64,000 nt of DNA from Gammaproteobacteria bacterium (GTDB lineage Bacteria > Pseudomonadota > Gammaproteobacteria > JABCZS01). The notes below the pieces were generated by a model. That model was given only the letters and a program-made list of their open reading frames with translations. It made no database searches and was not told the origin of the DNA. Below, one piece after another: positions 49,186 through 57,508 of this stretch; position 1 is the first letter of the stretch; every line of letters starts with the position of its first letter. Made by a program: the position numbers and the translations under genes. The DNA is taken from assembly GCA_021773275.1 (NCBI GenBank), contig JAJFKJ010000069.1:1-64000 (forward strand). The letters run 5' to 3'.

Positions 49186-50638
49186 ACCGGCCCAAAAAGC
49201 CGCGCATTTTTTCTTGCTGTGCGAGTTCGTATTCCAAAGCATCTACTTTGGCATCAATCATCGCTGTTTGGTATTCATTGACGGGTTCGGTGATGCGCGC
49301 TCTGTTTAATTGTTGAATGGCGCTTTTGTAGTTGCCCATTTCAGTATAATAATCAGCTTGTGCAAGCATCGCAGGTTTTTGCTGATCTAAATCACGATAA
49401 GCTTGTGCCAACAACTGATATAAACGTGGGTTGTTAGCGCGCTTGCGTTTAAGGTAATCATTTAAAATATCTTTTGTTTGTAAGGGTCGTTCCGCGGTAA
49501 GGTACATGTTGGCTAGATCATACAATATCGCTTCATTACCAGGGTAAATGCGATAAGTTTGATGCGCTATTGTTAAAGCTTCATCGTATTGTTTTTTCTT
49601 TATTAGAACATCCGCTTTAGCCATGCGAAAAAGCACGTTATCGGAGCTAGCTTTAAGTAGGATATCAAGTTGCCGCAGGGCATCGTTGTAGCTTCTTTCT
49701 TGCGTAAGCGCTAGCGCATAACCATAACGAAAGGCAGGGTTTCCATCAAGCCGAGATTTATATAAAGCGATCACCTGTGAGGGCGTACTTGTTTGCACGC
49801 GTATTCTTTCTTTAATTAAGCGGTAGCCAAGATCATCACGTAGATTTGGTTTAGGATAGCGGTTGGCACGGTTTTGCGCATCGGCCATACGTTTACTGGT
49901 GACTGGGTGAGTACGTAGAAATTCAGGGATGCTGCTCGGGTCATCATTGTAGCGGTTTGCTTGCCCCATCCGGCCAAAAAATGCAGGCATGCCATTAGGG
50001 TCATATTCAGCCTGCGCCAGGATGTCGATACCTGCACGGTCAGCTTCTTCCTCATTGTGCCGGGTGAAGTCGATATACATTTGTTGGCTGCCCGCTAAAG
50101 TGCCCGCAAGTAAGCCACCACCGACAGCAGGGCTAGCTGCTGCAGCAACTGCAATAGAACCCAAGATAGCCGCAAGGGTAGGTAGGCTCATTTGTTCGGC
50201 CTTTTCGAACATACGCGCGATATGACGCTGGCTAACGTGTGCGATCTCGTGAGCCATCACGCCTGCTAGTTCCGATTCGGTTTGGGTATGCATGAATAAA
50301 CCACTGTTGATGCCGATAAACCCGCCTGGAAGCGCGAAGGCGTTAATTGTCGAATCACCTACAACAAAAAAGGTGTAAGGCTCACCTCTGTCGGGGCTAA
50401 AGCTCACTAGCCAATCGCCCAACTGTTGTATATAGTATTGTATATAAGGGTCATAAATCACGGGTAGTCGTCTATAGACATCCTGCATGATGGCCTCACC
50501 TAGTTCGCGCTCTTCAGCCTTGTTCAATGAGCGTGAAGCTGAGCTGCCCATGTCAGGGAGGTTCTGTGGCGCGGCCGCAAGGTTGAGGGAGAAACCTAAT
50601 AGGATAACTAACAAGAATTTTAATTTTCGTTTTTTCAT
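49184..50638 (-). CDS. bepA: Periplasmic M48 metalloprotease with TPR domain (BepA-like)
   Basis: A 484-residue protein with a signal peptide (residues 1-23, 'KFLLVILLGFSLNLAAA'). The zinc site is 'GVMAHEIAHVSQRH' (HExxH), with the third ligand in 'EEEADRAGIDIL'. A glycine-rich segment and then C-terminal TPR-like repeats (from about residue 300) complete the BepA/YfgC layout. BepA promotes LptD assembly or degrades stalled outer-membrane proteins and interacts with the BAM complex. Length is the same as E. coli BepA (487). Confidence 0.9.
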   Translation of the reverse strand: MKKRKLKFLLVILLGFSLNLAAAPQNLPDMGSSASRSLNKAEERELGEAIMQDVYRRLPVIYDPYIQYYIQQLGDWLVSFSPDRGEPYTFFVVGDSTINAFALPGGFIGINSGLFMHTQTESELAGVMAHEIAHVSQRHIARMFEKAEQMSLPTLAAILGSIAVAAAASPAVGGGLLAGTLAGSQQMYIDFTRHNEEEADRAGIDILAQAEYDPNGMPAFFGRMGQANRYNDDPSSIPEFLRTHPVTSKRMADAQNRANRYPKPNLRDDLGYRLIKERIRVQTSTPSQVIALYKSRLDGNPAFRYGYALALTQERSYNDALRQLDILLKASSDNVLFRMAKADVLIKKKQYDEALTIAHQTYRIYPGNEAILYDLANMYLTAERPLQTKDILNDYLKRKRANNPRLYQLLAQAYRDLDQQKPAMLAQADYYTEMGNYKSAIQQLNRARITEPVNEYQTAMIDAKVDALEYELAQQEKMRGFLGR

Positions 50639-50811
50639 ATTACTTATTTAAGCACATTGTGCCGGGGCTGGAAAGGAAAGTCAGAAAAGGTTTAAGAAAA
50701 CATTCATAGCACTATGGCATATGTCTGCATCTTGTGCTAAACCTTTGGGGTTACTTAAGGATAAGTTAGTTGTAAGTTAAATTACATTTATTATTAAAAA
50801 AGAGGTACATG

Positions 50812-51753
50812 ATGTCAGATAGAAGATTGCAAGTTTTTTATACGGTTGCACGCTTACTCAGCTTTACAAAAGCTGCAGAGGTGCTGCAAATGACACAACC
50901 TGCTGTAACCTTTCAAATAAGACAGCTGGAAGAACAATTCAAAGCGCGGCTCTTTGATCGATCACACAATAGAATTGATCTCACTGATGCGGGTAAACGC
51001 GCATTTCAATACGCGAATCGGATTTTTGAACTTTACGAAGAAATGGAAAACTCGGTACGTGATGTTACGGGGAAAGTGATTGGTACCTTGCGTATCGGCG
51101 CAGGTGCAGCAGCGGCGCAATACATTGCAACACCACTGATTACTAGATTTCAAAAAATTTACCCGGCTGTGCATATACAGCTAACGGTGCGCTCTGCATC
51201 ACGTATTGTACATATGGTTGAAAACAGTGATGTTGATATTGGTATCATTGAGGATGTGGTTAGCAGCAAACACTTAAAGACTCTGCCTTTCTGCGAGGAA
51301 GAGTGGCAGCTTGTAGCTGCACCCTCACATCCGCTTGCATCAGAAACTAATATAACAGCAGATACCTTACGTAAGCAAACGTGGATCATGCTGGAAGAAG
51401 GTGCATCTAACCGTGAGATTGTTGCCTTGCACTTAAAGAGCCTGGGTTTAGATATTCAAAGCTTGCAAGCAACGATGGAAATCAGTAGTTTAGAAGCAAT
51501 AAAATCTGCTGTTGAAGGTAGTCAATCGATTGCGGTGTTGCCTGCGACTGCGATAGATAAAGAATTGCGCCTGGGTGACTTGGTTGCTTTGAAAGGAATT
51601 CAGAGCTTCAAAAAAGAAATCCGATTCCTTTATAAAGAACAAAAATACCCATTGGTGGTGGTAGAGAGACTACTGGCCTTGGCTAAAGATGAACAAGACA
51701 ATATGAATACAAGCAAAAAAGTAGTAAACATGAATAATTCGACAAGCGAATAA
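50812..51753 (+). CDS. LysR-family transcriptional regulator
   Basis: A protein of about 313 residues. The N-terminal winged helix ('RLQVFYTVARLLSFTKAAEVLQMTQPAVTFQIRQLEEQFKARLFDR') is classic LysR, followed by a periplasmic-binding-like effector domain ('GTLRIGAGAAAAQYIATPLITRFQKIYP'). The second ATG (50812) is 6 nt from GAGG and preferred over 50809. The target is unknown; the AI-2E family membrane gene follows on the same strand after 31 bp. Sequence similarity in the HTH fits the CysB/Cbl-unlike, CbbR/YeiE-type branch, though this is a rough impression. Confidence 0.9.
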   Translation: MSDRRLQVFYTVARLLSFTKAAEVLQMTQPAVTFQIRQLEEQFKARLFDRSHNRIDLTDAGKRAFQYANRIFELYEEMENSVRDVTGKVIGTLRIGAGAAAAQYIATPLITRFQKIYPAVHIQLTVRSASRIVHMVENSDVDIGIIEDVVSSKHLKTLPFCEEEWQLVAAPSHPLASETNITADTLRKQTWIMLEEGASNREIVALHLKSLGLDIQSLQATMEISSLEAIKSAVEGSQSIAVLPATAIDKELRLGDLVALKGIQSFKKEIRFLYKEQKYPLVVVERLLALAKDEQDNMNTSKKVVNMNNSTSE

Positions 51754-51784
51754 CTTGCTGCTAGGATAAGGTCTGGAGGCCTAC

Positions 51785-52825
51785 ATGCTAGAGGTACTAC
51801 GACAATGGTATCATCGCCACTTTACTGACCCGCAAGCGGTTATTTTATTACTGTTGCTAGTACTGGGAGCGCTGGTGATAGTCACGATGGGCACCATTCT
51901 GGCGCCTGTGTTTGCAGCCATCGTGATTGCTTTTGTATTAGAATGGCTGGTTACTTTTGTACAGCGATTTAAAATACCTCGCACACCGGCTTTTTATCTT
52001 GTTTACTGTTTATTTATTGGTTTGTTTATCCTTACCATATTTGCCTTGATTCCTTTGTTATGGCGACAAACGCATTTACTCATCGAAGACGCACCACGCA
52101 TGCTATCTGCTTGGCAAGAGCAACTCAACCTGTTGCCAGACCGTTATCCTGATGTTTTTGCACAGGACCAAATTGACGAGATTATTAAGAGCATAAAAGC
52201 TCAAACCACGCGCTTTGGCCAAACATTATTGTCGGTTTCATTGTCTTCGATTCCTGCCATTATCACTTTTGTTGTTTATGTGATTATCGTACCACTCATG
52301 GTATTTTTCTTTATGAAAGATCGCGATGATATGAAAGCATGGTTTTCTCGCTTGATGCCAAATGAGCGCGGCTTATCTGTGCGTGTTTGGGGCGAAGTAC
52401 ATGACCAGCTCGGAAATTACATTATTGGTAAAGTCGGCGAGGTTATCGTTGTCGGTACGGTTTCTTGTATTGTTTTTGTCTACATGGACCTACAATACGC
52501 GATTCTGTTGGGTGCAATAACCGGTTTATCTGTGCTGGTACCTTATGTTGGCGCTGCAGTAGTTGCAATACCCGTGGTAGCGATGGGCTTGTTCCAATGG
52601 GGCTTTACGCCACAGTTTTGGTACGTCGCAATTGCTTACGCTGTGATACAAGCCATTGACGGTAATGTTTTAGCACCACTATTATTCTCAGAAGCCGTGA
52701 GTATGCATCCCGTTGCCATTATTGTGGCGATTGTGTTTTTTGGTGGCATCTGGGGTATTTGGGGTGTGTTCTTCGCGATCCCGCTCGCTATACTCGTCAA
52801 ATCAGTTCTCAACGCCTGGCCTTAA
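51785..52825 (+). CDS. AI-2E/PerM family membrane transporter
   Basis: A 346-residue integral membrane protein with about seven or eight hydrophobic helices, the first at about 18-45 ('VILLLLLVLGALVIVTMG'). The C-terminal 'GALFAIPLA'-type family signature appears as 'GIWGVFFAIPLAILVKSVLNAW', preceded by 'ALDGNVLAPLLFSE'-like 'AIDGNVLAPLLFSEAVSMHPVAI' (AI-2E/PerM hallmark). GGAGG at good spacing. Some members export autoinducer-2 or act as Na+/H+ antiporters; substrate not determined. It shares a transcript direction with the LysR gene. Confidence 0.9.
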   Translation: MLEVLRQWYHRHFTDPQAVILLLLLVLGALVIVTMGTILAPVFAAIVIAFVLEWLVTFVQRFKIPRTPAFYLVYCLFIGLFILTIFALIPLLWRQTHLLIEDAPRMLSAWQEQLNLLPDRYPDVFAQDQIDEIIKSIKAQTTRFGQTLLSVSLSSIPAIITFVVYVIIVPLMVFFFMKDRDDMKAWFSRLMPNERGLSVRVWGEVHDQLGNYIIGKVGEVIVVGTVSCIVFVYMDLQYAILLGAITGLSVLVPYVGAAVVAIPVVAMGLFQWGFTPQFWYVAIAYAVIQAIDGNVLAPLLFSEAVSMHPVAIIVAIVFFGGIWGIWGVFFAIPLAILVKSVLNAWP

Positions 52826-52922
52826 AGGAATGCTGCTCTGTACGGCTATAGCTGACCGGTTTTTTGCTGCGCCTCGCTTCGCTCGTTAATTGCTCGCAAA
52901 AAAGGTCAGCAACGCCTACGCG
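52826..52922 (+). repeat. 97-bp direct repeat, copy 1
   Basis: From AGGAATGCTGCTCTGTACGG to ...AACGCCTACGCG. The arms GCTGACC..TTTTTTGC and GCAAAAAAGGTCAGC are inverted, so the unit folds into a hairpin and could end transcription of the AI-2E gene. A second copy is at 53034-53130. Confidence 0.8.
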
Positions 52923-53033
52923 CGCAGCATGCTATATACTTCGGCATATTTTTCAAACCGTAATTGTATTGGAGTGTTACCTAATCGGTTTAGCTTGCTC
53001 CGAACATAGATTTTTTGGTGTAGGATTCACATC

Positions 53034-53130
53034 AGGAATGCTGCTCTGTACGGCTATAGCTGACCGGTTTTTTGCTCGCCTCGCTTTGCTCGTTAATTGC
53101 TCGTAAATAAGGTCAGCAACGCCTTACGCG
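53034..53130 (+). repeat. 97-bp direct repeat, copy 2
   Basis: A nearly identical copy of 52826-52922 (a few substitutions and indels of 1-3 bp), 208 bp downstream in the same orientation. The DNA between the copies includes another ATGCTATATACTTCGGCAT fragment of the MITE-like family (about 52929). Confidence 0.8.
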
Positions 53131-53151
53131 ATCATTTTTGGTTGTAGCTTA

Positions 53152-53212
53152 GTATTCGCCCCCTTTGTGAAGGGGGCGGGCCTGCCGAAGGTAGGTCGGG
53201 GGTTTTTGTACT
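53152..53212. repeat. Partial palindromic repeat of the ATTCGCCCCC family
   Basis: ATTCGCCCCCTTTGTGAAGGGGGCGGGCC... matches 49134-49185 closely, including the following GCCG(A/T)AGG...GGGGGTTTT. It lies directly downstream of the PhoH-like gene. Confidence 0.6.
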
Positions 53213-53224
53213 TGCAACAATCTA

Positions 53225-54637
53225 CTACATATTTTCCGATGCAAAATCTGCCAAGCGGGAACGTTCACCGCGCATTAAGGTTATGTGTGCGCTGTGTGGC
53301 CAGTATTGAAAGGTATCAACTACATTAGCCAGACCAGAAGTTGTTTCTGTTAAATAGGGCGTATCGATCTGCGCGAGATTACCTAAGCAAATGATTTTTG
53401 TGCCCGGACCGGCGCGCGTTAATAAGGTTTTCATTTGTTTCGCTGTTAGATTCTGTGCTTCATCGATAATAATATACTTATTTAAAAACGTGCGGCCACG
53501 CATAAAATTAAGTGAACGTATTTTTATCCGTGCGCGTAACAGGTCTTGTGTGGCACTTTGCCCCCAGTCACCACCAAACTCACTGCTAGTTAGCACTTCG
53601 AGGTTGTCCATCAGTGCACCCATCCAAGGGGTCATTTTTTCTTCCTCGGTACCGGGTAAAAAGCCGATGTCTTCGCCGACAGGAACTGTGACACGTGTCA
53701 TAATGATTTCGCGGTAAAGGTTTTGCTCCAATGTTTGCACCAGGCCTGCTGCTAAAGCTAGCAAAGTTTTACCTGTGCCTGCAACGCCAAGCAATGAAAC
53801 CATGTCAACACTTTGGTCGAGCAAAAAGTTCAAAGCAAAGTTTTGTTCACGGTTACGCGCGCCGATTCCCCAGACTTTATTATTTTGCGAGCGATAATCA
53901 TTGACCAGTTCTATGAGTGCCGTTTCGTTTTCGATTGAGCGCACAACAGCTTCAAAGGGCTCGCCGGCTTCAGTGTATACGCATATATTAGGCTGCCATG
54001 ATTTTATAATAGGCCCTTTGATGCGATAAAATGTGCGTCCGTCTTCTTGCCATGACTCTAAATCTTTACTGTGTTCGTCCCAGAAATTATCAGGCAAGCA
54101 CAATTGCCCACTGTAAAGTAGATCAGCATCATCGATTACTTGGTCGTTGGAGTAGTCTTCTGCATGAATACCGATCATCGCCGCTTTAATGCGTAAATTT
54201 ATATCCTTTGAAATAAGTGAGACAGTTTTTTTAGGATATGTTTCTTGCAATATTTGGGTGATTGCTAAAATGCCATTATCGGGTGTGTTACCAGGTAGTA
54301 ATGCATTCGCGCCCGCAGGTGTAGGTTCAGTTTGCAAAAATAGTTTGCCTTGTGGGCCGACGTCATCTTTGTCTGTTTTAAAGCAAGGTATTTGCAGGCC
54401 ATTGCGAATATCCTCTTTTGAGGCATTCTGAACCAGGGCACCGATAGTCCTGCTGACTTGGCGAACATTACGCGAGACTTCTGATAAGCCCTTTTTAGCG
54501 TTATCGAGCTCCTCAATCACAACCATCGGCAGGTAGATGTCATTATCATTGAAGCGATATAAGCAACTGGGGTCATGCATTAAAACGTTGGTGTCCAAGA
54601 CATACAAATGCTTGGCAGATGATGCAGCTATTGTCAT
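53225..54637 (-). CDS. PIN-PhoH fusion ATPase
   Basis: A 470-residue protein. Residues 8-150 form a PIN nuclease domain ('LYVLDTNVLMHDP' with catalytic Asp, 'MVVIEELDNAKKG'). The PhoH ATPase domain has Walker A 'LGVAGTGKTLLALAAG' and Walker B-type 'YIIIDEAQNLT'. This is the YlaK/PhoH2-like architecture (PhoH2 proteins are RNA helicases with RNase activity). It has AAGGA upstream of the ATG. It is transcribed alone; the receiver gene at 54829 is divergent. Confidence 0.92.
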   Translation of the reverse strand: MTIAASSAKHLYVLDTNVLMHDPSCLYRFNDNDIYLPMVVIEELDNAKKGLSEVSRNVRQVSRTIGALVQNASKEDIRNGLQIPCFKTDKDDVGPQGKLFLQTEPTPAGANALLPGNTPDNGILAITQILQETYPKKTVSLISKDINLRIKAAMIGIHAEDYSNDQVIDDADLLYSGQLCLPDNFWDEHSKDLESWQEDGRTFYRIKGPIIKSWQPNICVYTEAGEPFEAVVRSIENETALIELVNDYRSQNNKVWGIGARNREQNFALNFLLDQSVDMVSLLGVAGTGKTLLALAAGLVQTLEQNLYREIIMTRVTVPVGEDIGFLPGTEEEKMTPWMGALMDNLEVLTSSEFGGDWGQSATQDLLRARIKIRSLNFMRGRTFLNKYIIIDEAQNLTAKQMKTLLTRAGPGTKIICLGNLAQIDTPYLTETTSGLANVVDTFQYWPHSAHITLMRGERSRLADFASENM

Positions 54638-54828
54638 TTTTCGTCCTTAAAAAACTTTGCCCTAATACTCTTAGTCTAGCCTGTATTTCACGGTATTGCA
54701 GGCTTGGCATTTTGTAAGATATCTCGCACAGTAGCTTCAGACAATTGCCAATTGTATCAGTCAGTTAGGCGTATTATACTTATAGTTTACTTAAGAAGTA
54801 TAAACCTTTGATGTATTGAGGTATTACC

Positions 54829-55581
54829 ATGAAGCACAAAGACAATGCGCTCTTAGAGAGCCCAGTCATAGAGAGTCCACATATATTGCTTGTTGAGGAC
54901 CAACAAATTGCCCAGCTTGGTATTGCCATGAATCTGGAAAGTTGGGGTTGCACAGTCACAACAGCATCCACAGGTGCGGAAGCTGTCGAAAAAACAACAG
55001 CCGCATTTTACGATTTAATATACCTTGATGTGCATTTGCCCGATATGACTGGCATCAAAGTTGCGACCCGTATTCGCGAGAACACCGAGAATTTCAACCG
55101 TTATACGCCTATCATAGGTATCACTGCTACAGCCAGCGAAAAGACGATTGCAAATTGTCTGGATAACGGCTTTAACGGCGTTTACCTTAAACCATTGAGC
55201 AAAGATACACATGTGCAAATTTGTGAAAGCCATCTTGGTATCCCATTGGCATGTGTTGATATGAATTTGACTAGGCAACTAGCCGCAAATAATGAGGTAT
55301 TGGCTAAGGACATGTTGCAGATGTTATATACGAGCTTGCAGCAGGACATCCCTGAAATCAAGAAGGCATTTGCAGCCAATGATGGTGAACGCTTCTATTT
55401 TCTATTGCAGCGCATCTATGGTGGCATCCTGCACGTAGGTACGCCAGAGCTGCAAATTTCATGCAAAAAACTAGAGCAGGCTTACCGTGAACAGGCAAAA
55501 GACATTTTGCCCTGCTTTGCCAGCTTTATCCGCGCAACGGATCGCTTCCAAAATTACTATACTAACCAGATATCGTATTAA
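54829..55581 (+). CDS. Receiver protein with degenerate HPt-like domain
   Basis: A 250-residue protein with GAGG at 7 nt. The receiver spans about 18-130: 'ILLVEDQQIAQL', phospho-acceptor D67 in 'LIYLDVHLPDMTG', 'IIGITATAS' and 'YLKPLS'. The C-terminal 95 residues follow the HPt helical layout ('LLQRIYGGILHVGTPELQISCKKLEQAY', cf. H-x-L-x-G...G...L...C..LE), but the phospho-accepting histidine position is Gln ('QRIYGG'). It can probably receive phosphate but not pass it on through the HPt domain. No helix-turn-helix output. Confidence 0.8.
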   Translation: MKHKDNALLESPVIESPHILLVEDQQIAQLGIAMNLESWGCTVTTASTGAEAVEKTTAAFYDLIYLDVHLPDMTGIKVATRIRENTENFNRYTPIIGITATASEKTIANCLDNGFNGVYLKPLSKDTHVQICESHLGIPLACVDMNLTRQLAANNEVLAKDMLQMLYTSLQQDIPEIKKAFAANDGERFYFLLQRIYGGILHVGTPELQISCKKLEQAYREQAKDILPCFASFIRATDRFQNYYTNQISY

Positions 55582-55588
55582 AACTATT

Positions 55589-55630
55589 CCCAGAATGTGG
55601 TAAAATCTCGTAACGATTTTATATTCTGGG
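55589..55630 (+). promoter_or_regulatory. Hairpin upstream of dapA covering its ribosome-binding site
   Basis: Outer arms CCCAGAAT (55589-55596) and ATTCTGGG (55623-55630), inner arms TAAAATC (55601-55607) and GATTTTA (55615-55621). The outer 3' arm includes most of the GGGG that serves as dapA ribosome-binding site (55628-55631). The inner TAAAAT could also be a -10 element. Possible translational control, or a weak terminator for the receiver gene. Confidence 0.5.
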
Positions 55631-55639
55631 GTATTTAAT

Positions 55640-56503
55640 ATGATGCAAGGTAGCATTGTTGCACTGATCACACCGATGACTGAAGCCGGTGAGATTGATT
55701 GGGCAGCGCTGGAAAACCTAGTTGACTGGCACCTTGAGCAAGGCACTGACGGGATAGTCGTAGCTGGGTCCACAGGCGAGGGTGCAACCCTCACCGAGAT
55801 GGAACGTTCAGAGCTGGTTCGCCGCGTTGCTGATCAAGTGCAAAAACAAATCCCCGTGATTGCTGGTACTGGCACCAACAGCACAGAATCTACTTGTGAG
55901 CTCACAGCCGACGCCAAATCTTTTGGTGCCGATGCAGCCCTTATTGTTGCACCTTACTACAACAAACCAACACAAGAGGGCTTGATAGCGCATTACCGTG
56001 AAGCAGCAAAGCAGGGTATACCCGTCATTCTTTATAATCACCCAGGTCGCACAGGAATAGACATACAAATTGAAACAGTATTACAGCTCGCTGCAGACCC
56101 CAATATTGTGGCTATCAAAGAGGCCAGCAGCCTGGAGCGAATTCAAGCATTGCTGCCGAAACTGCCTAAAGACTTTAAAGTATACAGCGGTGATGACCCA
56201 ACAGCCGTTGCCAGTGTTGCTGCGGGTGGCGCAGGAGTAATTTCTGTCGTTGCAAATATTGTCCCTGCTTTGATGAAAAAACTGATGGCATCAGCTTTAA
56301 GTGGTAATCCAGACACAGACCTCGACCAAAAATTACAAGCGCTTTACGATGCGATGGTGCTAGAGACTAATCCTATCCCCGTAAAATGGACGCTAGCAGA
56401 TATGGGCAAAATTAAAAATGGTATTCGTTTACCATTATTACCATTATCTGAACGGTACCATGCGCAAGTACGCTTAGCATTACAACAGGCAGAGAAATCA
56501 TGA
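55640..56503 (+). CDS. dapA: 4-hydroxy-tetrahydrodipicolinate synthase
   Basis: A 287-residue aldolase of the DapA family: condenses pyruvate with aspartate semialdehyde in the lysine/diaminopimelate (peptidoglycan) pathway. The start 'MMQGSIVALITPM' matches E. coli (MFTGSIVAIVTPM). Signature 1 is 'GIVVAGSTGEGATLT'; the Schiff-base lysine is in 'NIVAIKEASS'; the catalytic Tyr is in 'VILYNHPGRTG'. The gene overlaps the next (bamC-like) gene by 4 bp (ATGA), consistent with the conserved dapA-bamC-purC order. Confidence 0.97.
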   Translation: MMQGSIVALITPMTEAGEIDWAALENLVDWHLEQGTDGIVVAGSTGEGATLTEMERSELVRRVADQVQKQIPVIAGTGTNSTESTCELTADAKSFGADAALIVAPYYNKPTQEGLIAHYREAAKQGIPVILYNHPGRTGIDIQIETVLQLAADPNIVAIKEASSLERIQALLPKLPKDFKVYSGDDPTAVASVAAGGAGVISVVANIVPALMKKLMASALSGNPDTDLDQKLQALYDAMVLETNPIPVKWTLADMGKIKNGIRLPLLPLSERYHAQVRLALQQAEKS

Positions 56504-56805
56504 TGAAAATCGTAACAATCATAATGGCATTATTAGTGTTGAGCGCTTGCGCCAAATTCGAAAAACACTTTAGTGCTTTTACGCCGGATCGCAATACAGC
56601 TTACCTTAAGCATGATGTTGCTGAACCTATGGAAGTACCGGCAAACCTAAGCGTTGACTCGGACAACATGCAAAATTATTACCCACTACCGCAAGGCACA
56701 TTGCCAGCACCGGGTTCAGAGCCAGTGGACATTGTGCCGCCACCAGTAGTGCGTTATGAAGAGCAACAGGAACTTTTACAAGGGCAGGAAACAGACAATG
56801 GTTGA
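56500..56805 (+). CDS. bamC: Short BamC-like outer-membrane lipoprotein
   Basis: A 101-residue lipoprotein with lipobox 'LLVLSAC' (Cys at about residue 17). The region after it ('LKHDVAEPMEVPANLS', 'YYPLPQGTLPAP') resembles the N-terminal unstructured region of BamC, the part that binds BamD. The two helix-grip domains of E. coli BamC (344 residues) are absent. Its place between dapA and purC is the conserved bamC position. It is probably a reduced BamC rather than a different protein. Confidence 0.7.
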   Translation: MMKIVTIIMALLVLSACAKFEKHFSAFTPDRNTAYLKHDVAEPMEVPANLSVDSDNMQNYYPLPQGTLPAPGSEPVDIVPPPVVRYEEQQELLQGQETDNG

Positions 56806-57508
56806 GAAGAAATCAGTTTTAAGTAAAGGCAAAGCCAAAACGATGCATCTTAGCGATCAAGACGACGCTTTGATCATGGAGTTTCGTGATGACATCACAG
56901 CATTTAATGCTGAGAAGATGGACACTATTGAAGGCAAGGGCGCACTTAACCATCGGATTAATGAGCATCTTATGGCTTATCTTGAAGAGCAAAGCATTAA
57001 GACTTGTTATCTAGAAAAAATTGATAAAAATAACTGCTTGGTGAAGAAGCTTAATATGGTGCCGCTTGAGTGCATTGCGCGTAATGTTGCCGCCGGTAGT
57101 TTTGCCAAACGTTTTGGTTTGAAAAATGGCACGCCACTTAAACGCCCCGTATTTGAATTGTTTTTAAAAGACGATGCCTTAGGTGACCCCATGATCCGCG
57201 ATGATCATGCAATTTATTTTGGTTGGGCAACGCAAGATGAAATTGCACAATTAAAAGCACTCACGCTGCGCATTAATGCATTGTTATATGAAAAGTTTTA
57301 TCGAGCCGGTATGCTGCTAGTTGATTTTAAACTTGAGTTCGGCCGCGAAGGCGATAGCTTTGTACTGGGTGATGAGCTTTCACCCGATGGTTGCCGTATT
57401 TGGGACATCAAAAGCAAAGAAGTGCTCGACAAAGACCGCTTCCGTAAAGATCTGGGGGATGTCATGACGGGTTATAAGCAAGTAGCGGAGCGTTTAGGTG
57501 CCATTTAG
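56798..57508 (+). CDS. purC: Phosphoribosylaminoimidazole-succinocarboxamide synthase
   Basis: A 236-residue enzyme of de novo purine synthesis (SAICAR synthase), ATP-dependent joining of CAIR with aspartate. Motifs 'LSKGKAKTMH', 'FRDDITAFNAEK', 'VPLECIARNVAAGSFAKR' and 'LVDFKLEFGR...LGDELSPDGCRIWD' are all present. Length equals E. coli PurC (237). Start at 56798 (AGGAAA upstream) overlaps bamC by 8 bp; the frame extends upstream to 56756 without support. Confidence 0.97.
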   Translation: MVEKKSVLSKGKAKTMHLSDQDDALIMEFRDDITAFNAEKMDTIEGKGALNHRINEHLMAYLEEQSIKTCYLEKIDKNNCLVKKLNMVPLECIARNVAAGSFAKRFGLKNGTPLKRPVFELFLKDDALGDPMIRDDHAIYFGWATQDEIAQLKALTLRINALLYEKFYRAGMLLVDFKLEFGREGDSFVLGDELSPDGCRIWDIKSKEVLDKDRFRKDLGDVMTGYKQVAERLGAI

